A DNA stretch of 10,773 nucleotides from an uncultured Bacilli bacterium (lineage in GTDB: Bacteria; Bacillota_I; Bacilli_A; RF39; UBA660): assembly GCA_934086775.1 (NCBI GenBank), contig CAKOIJ010000031.1, forward strand, positions 1 to 10,773, in the 5' to 3' direction. Positions 6,558 to 10,773 of this stretch are shown here, in pieces. Numbering within the stretch: position 1 is the first letter of the stretch; each line of letters begins with the position of its first letter. Both the position numbers and the translations under genes were made by a program. The notes under the pieces were generated by a model that saw only the letters and a program-made list of their open reading frames with translations, was not told where the DNA came from and did no database searches.

Positions 6558-7178
6558 ATGAAGAAATTTATTATTACATTATTAATTTTAGGTTTTATAG
6601 CAGTAGGAGGATATTATTTTTATACTAAAGTTTTTAATAAGACAGAAAAAATAGATCCTAGTAAAGATTTTTATGTTGAAGTAACTAACGAATATATAAA
6701 TATTAGAGAAGAAAGTAAACAATTATCTAATAATTTGGGAAGAGTTAAAAAGGGAGAAAAATATCTAGTTTATGATGTTAATAGTAGTGATGGAAGCTAT
6801 ATTTGGTATAAAATAAAATATGACAAAGATAAATATGGGTGGATTGCTAATAAGAAGGGAAGTCCTTATTTAAACGAATATAATAATCCTGAAGATGTAT
6901 CTAATCCTACAATTAAAATACTTTATTTACCTTATCAAGCCAAAAATATAAATTCAATTGGTTTTGAAAATTTAGAAGTATGGGATGATAAAGGAACACC
7001 TGAAATTACTTATGAAATTTATCATGAAGTAAAAGAAAGTGAAGGAATAGATCAGTACTGGATACTTTATACAGTTACAGATGGGGTTGGTAAAACAGCT
7101 CAAAAGCTTGGTAGTATTGAATTTGAAACTAAACCAAGTGAATATTTAGTAAAAGATTTTTATAAAGAATATAAATAA
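6558..7178 (+). CDS. membrane-anchored SH3b-domain protein
   Basis: This 206-residue protein starts with a signal anchor (KK then a hydrophobic helix, about 5-22) that should leave the rest outside the membrane. Residues 38-101 form a bacterial SH3 (SH3b) domain: YINIREESKQLSNNLG (46-61), VKKGEKYLVYDV (63-74), WYKIKY (83-88) and YGWI (93-96). Such domains bind peptidoglycan or other cell-wall peptides. Residues 115-206 form a second beta-rich domain (KILYLPYQAKN, TYEIYHEV, QYWILYTVTDGVGKTA) that I do not recognise. There is no catalytic domain. AAGGAG at 6547-6552 precedes the ATG by 5 bases. It may be co-transcribed with the gene 30 bases upstream. Confidence 0.82.
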   Translation: MKKFIITLLILGFIAVGGYYFYTKVFNKTEKIDPSKDFYVEVTNEYINIREESKQLSNNLGRVKKGEKYLVYDVNSSDGSYIWYKIKYDKDKYGWIANKKGSPYLNEYNNPEDVSNPTIKILYLPYQAKNINSIGFENLEVWDDKGTPEITYEIYHEVKESEGIDQYWILYTVTDGVGKTAQKLGSIEFETKPSEYLVKDFYKEYK

Positions 7179-7249
7179 CTATATTCTTTTTTTAATTGTT
7201 TTTAGTTTAGTTTAATATTTATAAATATAATTAAAAATCGTTGAAACCA

Positions 7250-7277
7250 TTGATTTATTAATTGAAATTGCTATAAT
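7250..7277 (+). promoter_or_regulatory. promoter of the lipoprotein gene
   Basis: TTGATT (7250-7255) and TATAAT (7272-7277) are separated by 16 bases, with TG at the extended -10 position (7269-7270). A second TTGAAA at 7241 is too far away to be the -35. A short AT-rich leader follows, with AAGGAGAAG at 7297-7305. Confidence 0.65.
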
Positions 7278-7308
7278 ATATATTATATTTTTGTTAAGGA
7301 GAAGCATT

Positions 7309-7848
7309 ATGGATAAAAACAAATTAATCAAAATTAAGAAAAGATTATTAGCATTAGGATTGACAGGGGTAATACTTGGAACTACTGGCTGTGCTAGTAA
7401 TAAAGATGAAAATGGGGTTCCAAAAATTTTCCCTATTTCTTCTGAATACTCTAATATAGAAGATTATTATAAATATGCAATACAAAGTGGTGAAGCAGTG
7501 CAACTATATAACAGTGCAAATGTATATTTACTTTTCAATAAAGAAACATATGAAGTAAGTGAATATATATATTATAAAAGAGATGTTTTAGGAAGCCATG
7601 TTGAGTTATATGATTTAACAAATGAAAACATGATATTTTATTCTGATGGTATAAATACAATGTATAATAAAGAATATTACAAATATTTAATAGAAAATAA
7701 TTATCAAGTTTGTCTTACTGAAGTAAGTGACTATGTTGAAGGACATATTAGTAAAGAATACTATTCTTTAGATGAAATAAAAGAGTTAGAACTACAAATT
7801 GTTGAAAGTTTAAAAATAATTAACTTTGCTAAAGTTAAAACAAAATAA
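7309..7848 (+). CDS. probable lipoprotein, unknown function
   Basis: From the ATG at 7309 the protein has 179 residues. AAGGAGAAG ends four bases before this ATG. A TTG at 7291 also opens the frame but lies before the ribosome site, so it is rejected. The N-terminus is basic (KNKLIKIKKR), followed by a hydrophobic stretch and VILGTTGCASNKDE, suggesting lipidation on Cys28. The lipobox is atypical, with Thr rather than Leu at -3. The mature part is tyrosine-rich and acidic, with alternating strands (NVYLLFNKETYEVSEYIYYKR). It has no recognised domain. It has its own extended -10 promoter, and the next terminator is the hairpin at 7978-7999. Confidence 0.75.
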   Translation: MDKNKLIKIKKRLLALGLTGVILGTTGCASNKDENGVPKIFPISSEYSNIEDYYKYAIQSGEAVQLYNSANVYLLFNKETYEVSEYIYYKRDVLGSHVELYDLTNENMIFYSDGINTMYNKEYYKYLIENNYQVCLTEVSDYVEGHISKEYYSLDEIKELELQIVESLKIINFAKVKTK

Positions 7849-7970
7849 AATATTATAGACAACTATTTATTATAGGAATAATTTATATTATAAATATCAT
7901 TTTAGTCATTGTATTTATAATTTTTGTGAGGTCATAACAAATTTAAAACGAATAATTAAGTAGATAAAGA
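7849..7970. other. AT-rich intergenic stretch, nothing recognised
   Basis: I see no gene, clear promoter or strong hairpin here. It separates the lipoprotein gene from the left copy of the 77-bp repeat. Confidence 0.6.
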
Positions 7971-8047
7971 ACAAAAAAACTAACCAGAAATGGTTAGTTT
8001 TATTACTCTCAAATTTACAAAAGTTCAAGTTTTATATCAGTTTGGTA
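7971..8047. repeat. left copy of 77-bp direct repeat, candidate attachment site
   Basis: This copy matches 10590-10666 with 6 differences in 77 bases and no gaps. It begins ACAAAAAAACTAACC and ends ATATCAGTTTGGTA. The right copy abuts the 3' end of the tmRNA-like gene, so this is a duplicate of the tmRNA terminator region plus the last few bases of the RNA (TACCA on the minus strand). Similarity stops at TGGTA, at the same place in both copies. Confidence 0.85.
7972..8003. terminator. bidirectional terminator within left repeat
   Basis: AACTAACCA (7978-7986) and TGGTTAGTT (7991-7999) form a perfect 9-bp stem with a GAAA loop. TTTATTA follows on the plus strand and TTTTTTTG on the minus strand. 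It can end the lipoprotein transcript or leftward transcripts from the accessory interval. Confidence 0.75.
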
Positions 8048-8119
8048 CCATAAAGGTTGAAGTCGGACAACCTCTAATTATCTAAATTGTAGGTTGTAAT
8101 AAACTACTAACTGATATAA
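8032..8119. repeat. structured region with alternative pairings
   Basis: TTATATCAGTT (8032-8042) pairs with AACTGATATAA (8109-8119), closing a 66-base loop. Inside, CAACCT (8068-8073) can pair with AGGTTG at 8054-8059 or at 8091-8096, but not with both at once. The minus strand around 8073-8045 reads like a decayed T-arm and CCA end. It could be a recombination-site arm, an RNA switch or a degenerate tmRNA end; I cannot decide which. Confidence 0.45.
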
Positions 8120-8162
8120 GTATACCACGGAAATATAAAAAAATAGTAAAAACATTTATTTC

Positions 8163-8203
8163 AGTAAATCTCGGTAAAAGTCAATATTTTGCCGAGATTT
8201 ACT
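8163..8203. repeat. 17-bp stem hairpin
   Basis: AGTAAATCTCGGTAAAA (8163-8179) pairs with TTTTGCCGAGATTTACT (8187-8203) around loop GTCAATA, with one G-U pair. No T-run follows on either strand. It lies 70 bases past the stop of the 108-residue gene and may end or stabilise that transcript, or be a small palindromic mobile repeat. Confidence 0.65.
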
Positions 8204-8272
8204 TTAAAATTATATTAGGTGATGAAAAATGATTTATAGTAATAAAGTTGTGATTTCTAAATAAAAAAATAA

Positions 8273-8599
8273 TTATCGATTTTCTTCATCTACTTCTATA
8301 GCATCCCATGAATGCATCTCACTTTTTCCAATTCTATCTCTTATAACATCTGTGTAATGATATGTACCATCTTCTCCAACATATTTTAAATCATGTTTAT
8401 GTGCCATACTTGTAAATATTTCATTCATACTTTTTCCACTTGCTAAATCATCGGTATATTTACCAGTTAATTCCAAAAATTCTTTTAATTGATTTAATTC
8501 ACAATTATGTTTTTGTACTTTGAATTTTTCATATAATTCTCCAATTGTAAACTTTCTATCATAATCATTTCTTTTTGTAATATAGTTTATAAAATCCAA
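8273..8599 (-). CDS. hypothetical protein, 108 residues, uncertain N-terminus
   Basis: No family is recognised. The protein is soluble, charged and helical (FTIGELYEKFKVQKHN, LNQLKEFLELTGKY), then GKSMNEIFTSMAHKHDLKYV and a tyrosine/aspartate-rich tail ending EVDEENR. The only in-frame start is a TTG at 8599 with a poor ribosome site (GAG), because TAA and TGA lie just upstream in frame. It may therefore be an N-terminally truncated gene, or a frameshift may join it to an upstream open frame (ATG at 8624). It lies inside the repeat-bounded interval. No homologous neighbour helps. Confidence 0.55.
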   Translation of the reverse strand: MDFINYITKRNDYDRKFTIGELYEKFKVQKHNCELNQLKEFLELTGKYTDDLASGKSMNEIFTSMAHKHDLKYVGEDGTYHYTDVIRDRIGKSEMHSWDAIEVDEENR

Positions 8600-8662
8600 T
8601 ACTCATTAAACATGTAATGCGCATATGCGGTTGTAATTTTGAATTATACACAAGGGACTTAT

Positions 8663-8752
8663 ATGGCATATGCTTATGCTAAATTAAATCCAGGTGAAGA
8701 ATCACAAGTTCAGGTAGTTAACAAAAAAATACTAGAAATTAGAAAAATATAA
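8663..8752 (+). CDS. possible 29-residue microprotein
   Basis: ATG at 8663 opens 29 codons, MAYAYAKLN followed by PGEESQVQVVNKKILEIRKI, ending in TAA. AAGGGA (8652-8657) lies 5 bases before the ATG, a plausible ribosome site. The product is small and basic at the C-terminus, with no membrane helix. The leader CAAGGG..TTATATG is almost repeated before the micro-ORF in the small RNA at 8861. No family is recognised, and chance cannot be excluded at this length. Confidence 0.35.
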   Translation: MAYAYAKLNPGEESQVQVVNKKILEIRKI

Positions 8753-8825
8753 TCTATACTAAATTATGAATAATTAATTGATATTGGAAATAATATTATA
8801 ATGGTAGTGCGAAAAGGTCCATGGA

Positions 8826-8854
8826 TTGACTTTAAATAAAATTTGTGCTACAAT
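8826..8854 (+). promoter_or_regulatory. strong promoter of the small RNA
   Basis: TTGACT (8826-8831) and TACAAT (8849-8854) are separated by 17 bases, with TG at the extended -10 position (8846-8847). This is one of the best promoter matches in the window, although no ordinary gene lies downstream on this strand. Confidence 0.8.
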
Positions 8855-8860
8855 TTAATT

Positions 8861-8968
8861 ACTCAATGACCAAGGGTTATATGAGTCCTGGAGACGCAAC
8901 TTTTATTAGTTGCGTTATCCGTTTATATTAAAATGAAAAGTCTCTTAATTTGTTTAAGAGGCTTTTTT
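8861..8968 (+). ncRNA. small RNA with three hairpins and possible micro-ORF
   Basis: A strong promoter predicts a start near 8861 and a terminator ends the transcript near 8968, giving about 108 nt. Hairpin 1 is ACTCA/TGAGT stacked on ATGACC/GGTTAT with an AAG loop (8861-8886). Hairpin 2 is ACGCAACT/AGTTGCGT, 8 perfect pairs (8894-8915). Hairpin 3 is the terminator. A 21-codon frame runs from ATG 8866 to TAA 8931 (MTKGYMSPGDATFISCVIRLY). Its second Met (8881) has AAGGG four bases upstream, so a short peptide is possible. The RNA converges on the minus-strand toxin-like gene and its 3' end overlaps that gene's stop. I do not recognise an Rfam class. Confidence 0.7.
8939..8968 (+). terminator. 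intrinsic terminator of the small RNA
   Basis: AGTCTCTTAA (8939-8948) pairs with TTAAGAGGCT (8954-8963), followed by TTTTT. One position is a U-G pair in plus-strand RNA but would be a C-A mismatch in minus-strand RNA, so the hairpin fits the plus-strand RNA better. The right arm includes the stop codon of the minus-strand gene. Confidence 0.8.
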
Positions 8969-9466
8969 ATATTTATTATATTCTTTCAATACTTTTGCTA
9001 GATAGCCAGGTTCATCAATTAGATATGAACTAATTATATACATATCATTTTTATTTTTTTCAAGGATAATTATATAACTATATAAATCGTCATTATATAA
9101 TAATTTAGTTCTTTTAGTATTTTTATATGGAGCAGTCCATATTTTTATTTTGTTACATCCTAAATCATCACAAGTAGGACAATTTAAATAATTTTTTATC
9201 ATTGGGGCAATATAATTTATAAAATATGCACGAGACTCTTTCATTCTGATTTTTATTCCAAAGTTTTTTTGAGTTTTAGTAGTTAAATGAAAGAATCCTT
9301 GCATTCTGTTATCTTCAAACGGTGTAGTGAATACTTTAATGTTCATTCCATTTAATTTTAAATCACCATAATATATATTTTTTATAAAATAATCATATAA
9401 TTCATCATCTGTAGTAGTTTCAGGTAGTGGACCATTTAGTCCACATTTATTTTTAGTAGGTATCAT
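8954..9466 (-). CDS. possible nuclease-toxin-like protein (PBECR-like), DUF3800 partner
   Basis: From the ATG at 9466 the protein has 170 residues. This start overlaps the DUF3800 stop by 14 bases, typical of translational coupling. A longer start at 9523 has no ribosome site. The N-terminal part is MIPTKNKCGLNGPLPETTTDDELYDYF in outline, then GFFHLTT (57-63, His60), ESRAYFINYIAPMI (77-90), a Cys96-x2-Cys99-x4-Cys104 cluster, IKIW (107-110), and SYIIILEKN with YIISSYLIDEP (130-153) near the end. The HLTT, R..RI.WI-like helix and paired strands ending in SYLID resemble phage-associated barnase/EndoU/RelE-like (PBECR) nucleases. This is from memory and tentative. No membrane segment is present. 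Confidence 0.65.
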   Translation of the reverse strand: MIPTKNKCGLNGPLPETTTDDELYDYFIKNIYYGDLKLNGMNIKVFTTPFEDNRMQGFFHLTTKTQKNFGIKIRMKESRAYFINYIAPMIKNYLNCPTCDDLGCNKIKIWTAPYKNTKRTKLLYNDDLYSYIIILEKNKNDMYIISSYLIDEPGYLAKVLKEYNKYKKAS

Positions 9467-10154
9467 TCCTTGATTTCCACATAAATATATTAAATTTGGT
9501 ATTACTACAGTATGATGTTTCATTCAAATCATTTTGATATAACTTTTTGATTTCAGATATGATATTTAGTTTTACACTATTTTTAGACAAATTTCTATAA
9601 TGATATGATAATGCTCCAATTAAAATATCATTTATTTGTAATATAGAAGATTCATAAGATCTAATTGGCTGAACTTTTTTAATAGTCTTTTTATTTGTAT
9701 CTTGCATTTTAATTCTCAAATAATCAAGCATTACTTGATGATAATAATATGAATTGGTATCTTTTATATCAGGATATATATTATATGAATTACCTGGAAT
9801 AATAATATATTTTAACATTTCGTAATATGCTTTGTGATAAAATTCATTTTCTGTTTGATTATATTTCTCATGGTCTAATTTTGTTTTATCAATAACCATA
9901 ACTCTAAATTTTAAATCATCATTGTTAAAAAAATAATTAATAATATCTAAATATAATTTTTCCGTTTTTTTATCAATCTTATTCCATTTTAATTCTATTT
10001 TATTAGAAATATTATAATTTTCCTTTAAATGTTCAATATATTCATTAACTTTTTTTGATTTGTTTTTTGGACAATATACTGCTCCAATTAACATATACTT
10101 ACTATCATTACTTACAAGATGACAACTTTCATCACAATAAACATTGTATTCCAT
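9453..10154 (-). CDS. DUF3800 protein, RNase H-like fold
   Basis: This 233-residue protein matches the DUF3800 pattern: N-terminal strand YCDESCHL (6-13) with Asp8-Glu9-Ser10, MLIGAVYCP (21-29), IELKW (53-57, the family's E-x-K-W), FRVMVIDKTK (83-92, Asp89), IYPDIKDTN (126-134, Asp129) and LQINDILIGALSYHY (172-186, Asp176). These acidic residues would form a metal site in an RNase H-like nuclease fold. DUF3800 genes are common in prophage and defence islands, but their biochemical role is little known. The start is fixed by GGAGG (10165-10161) and an extended -10 promoter. Its stop overlaps the start of the toxin-like gene, so the two form an operon. Confidence 0.85.
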   Translation of the reverse strand: MEYNVYCDESCHLVSNDSKYMLIGAVYCPKNKSKKVNEYIEHLKENYNISNKIELKWNKIDKKTEKLYLDIINYFFNNDDLKFRVMVIDKTKLDHEKYNQTENEFYHKAYYEMLKYIIIPGNSYNIYPDIKDTNSYYYHQVMLDYLRIKMQDTNKKTIKKVQPIRSYESSILQINDILIGALSYHYRNLSKNSVKLNIISEIKKLYQNDLNETSYCSNTKFNIFMWKSRNDTY

Positions 10155-10177
10155 ATGAATCCTCCTTTTGATTATTT

Positions 10178-10186
10178 ATTATATCA
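10178..10186 (-). promoter_or_regulatory. extended -10 promoter of the DUF3800 operon
   Basis: The minus strand reads TGATATAAT (10186-10178), a perfect TATAAT with the extended TG. The -35 region is weak (CTGATT at the 17-base spacing). A start near 10171 leaves a short leader containing GGAGG. Confidence 0.6.
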
Positions 10187-10230
10187 CAAATTATGTATTT
10201 AATCAGCCAATGTTTCAATAAAAATAGAAA

Positions 10231-10554
10231 TTATATTATATTTGTATCGACACATACACTACCAAAATCGTATATAAGAAGTCTTTTTTTATCAACAAAA
10301 TCACTATAAAAAGCACTTCTAAAGTGAATTTGTTTAACTTCATATTTGTTTCCTTTAAGTTCTAATTCTATATCTTCAATATAAAAAGTATAATAAGATA
10401 TAGGTAGTTTAACTTTGTTAATAAGGTCTCGTTTTAAAATTATATCTTCAGTAGTAAAGTTTAATTGTCCTGATTGACAAGTTTTCTGATATGAATTAAT
10501 CGTTTCAATTTTATTTTCAATTAATTGTAATTATTCTTTAATAATATTTACCAT
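10231..10554 (-). pseudogene. 107-codon gene interrupted by TAA at codon 8
   Basis: A ribosome site (AAAGGA) precedes ATG at 10554. The frame reads MVNIIKE, then TAA (10533-10531), then continues open to TAA at 10233-10231. The remainder has good coding character (LQLIENKIETINSYQ, TTEDIILKRDLINKVKLP, YEVKQIHFRSAFYSDF, RLLIYDFGSVCVDTN). There is no in-frame start after the internal stop, so no product longer than 7 residues is expected without readthrough. The stop could be a single C-to-T change in a CAA codon, or a sequencing error. I recognise no family. The gene lies about 40 bases beyond the tmRNA terminator, with no clear promoter of its own. Confidence 0.6.
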
Positions 10555-10589
10555 AATACCATCCTTTCTTTTAGGGTAGTTTTGATAAC

Positions 10590-10666
10590 ACAAAAAAACT
10601 AACCAGAAATGATTAGTTTTATTATTCTTGAATTTATAAAAGTTCAAGTTTTATATCAATTTGGTA
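10590..10666. repeat. right copy of 77-bp direct repeat, candidate attachment site
   Basis: This copy matches 7971-8047 (6 differences in 77). It contains the terminator of the tmRNA-like gene and ends inside the last bases of that RNA, TACCA on the minus strand. Confidence 0.85.
10591..10618 (-). terminator. terminator of the tmRNA-like gene
   Basis: In minus-strand RNA, AACTAATCA pairs with TGGTTAGTT around a TTTC loop, with one U-G pair, and is followed by TTTTTTTG. The plus-strand version has a C-A mismatch at the same place, so this copy favours leftward transcription, as expected for the tmRNA. Confidence 0.75.
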
Positions 10667-10773
10667 GCGACGGGGGGAATCGAACCCTCAACCTCACGGG
10701 TATGAAAAATAAGCCCTAAATTAAATTACCGTTTATTTTTTACCGTTTCCCTTATTAAATAAGGCTTCGCTCC
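10662..10773 (-). ncRNA. ssrA: tmRNA (ssrA), 3' part only
   Basis: The minus strand ends GAGGG-TTCGATT-CCCCC then CGTCGCT-A-CCA: a T-arm, 3' acceptor strand, discriminator A and encoded CCA. Upstream there is no anticodon arm. Instead there is AT-rich sequence with nested pairings such as AAGCC/GGCTT and CCTTATT/AATAAGG, resembling the pseudoknot region of tmRNA. tmRNA rescues stalled ribosomes with SmpB by trans-translation. The 5' half and tag-coding region lie outside the window, so a divergent tRNA cannot be fully excluded. The terminator follows directly. Confidence 0.65.

Larger units (their letters stand above)
7971..10666. mobile_element. candidate integrated or decayed element at the ssrA 3' end
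   Basis: The interval is bounded by 77-bp direct repeats. One of them overlaps the CCA end of tmRNA, a well-known target of tyrosine-recombinase elements. The contents are accessory in character: orphan small proteins, a DUF3800 gene pair, a small RNA and a nonsense-interrupted gene. No integrase, relaxase, replication or phage structural gene is visible. It would have to be a remnant, a satellite moved in trans, or a duplicated terminator region rather than an element. Confidence 0.35.

Noticed and set aside
7291..7308. TTG at 7291 as start of the lipoprotein
   Set aside because: The ribosome site AAGGAGAAG lies after this codon, and the ATG at 7309 gives a normal signal peptide.
8048..8120. 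A functional tRNA on the minus strand beside the left repeat
   Set aside because: It has a T-arm-like hairpin and CCA, but the T-loop is altered and no matching 5' acceptor or anticodon arm exists.
9467..9523. Longer start of the toxin-like protein at 9523
   Set aside because: There is no ribosome site, and the extra 19 residues would be read entirely inside the conserved end of the DUF3800 gene. The 9466 start gives a compact overlap.
10531..10533. Recoding of TAA as an amino acid
   Set aside because: TAA is the normal stop of nearly every gene in this window, so genome-wide recoding is impossible. Only a local mutation or readthrough could apply.
10662..10773. A tRNA rather than tmRNA at the right edge
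   Set aside because: The T-arm and CCA fit either, but no anticodon stem-loop can be drawn in the preceding bases. AGCGAAG at the window edge could nearly pair with the acceptor strand but would give no cloverleaf.
7849..10773. CRISPR array or insertion sequence
   Set aside because: No regularly spaced repeats and no transposase frame are present. The only direct repeat is the single 77-bp pair.

Overview
This is an AT-rich window, with mostly TAA stops, strong GGAGG-type ribosome sites before several genes, and sigma-70-like promoters that often carry an extended TGnTATAAT -10. It looks like a low-GC Bacillota chromosome, probably an uncultured Bacilli or Mollicutes-related host-associated lineage. 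Tryptophan is encoded by TGG, and nothing requires a recoded UGA. The species cannot be named from the sequence.

Positions 1-4030 are housekeeping sequence. A tRNA-Leu(CAA), cut by the window edge, reads leftward from its own promoter. A small three-helix membrane protein follows, then a clostridial-type glutamyl-tRNA synthetase (gltX), a tRNA-Glu with the unusual CTC anticodon and its own promoter, and a strong terminator. Next come an unrecognised 106-residue protein and a CofE-like (F420-0:gamma-glutamyl ligase family) protein. The CofE-like gene has a palindromic, operator-like upstream region. It ends in a bidirectional terminator shared with the converging gene.

Positions 4031-6049 (minus strand) hold a two-gene set: a GT28/MGDG-synthase-like glycosyltransferase of the diacylglycerol glucosyltransferase type, and a SAM-binding protein resembling BtaA/DUF3419 enzymes. 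Together they suggest membrane glycerolipid modification. Positions 6117-7848 (plus strand) hold a small protein with a possible transglutaminase-like Cys-His-Asp pattern, a membrane-anchored SH3b protein and a probable lipoprotein.

Positions 7971-10666 look like accessory DNA. A 77-bp direct repeat (71/77 identical by eye) bounds the interval. Its right copy starts exactly at the CCA end of what looks like tmRNA (ssrA, minus strand, cut by the window edge) and contains that gene's terminator. The 3' end of ssrA is a classic integration site, so the repeats may be attL/attR of a small or decayed element, although no integrase is present. Inside are a 108-residue orphan protein, a possible 29-residue microprotein, a well-supported small RNA of about 110 nt with a possible internal micro-ORF, an overlapping pair consisting of a DUF3800 protein and a possible nuclease-toxin-like protein, and a 107-codon gene interrupted by a TAA at codon 8. 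The DUF3800 pair, with a small RNA converging on its 3' end, is the best candidate for a little-described defence or toxin-type module.
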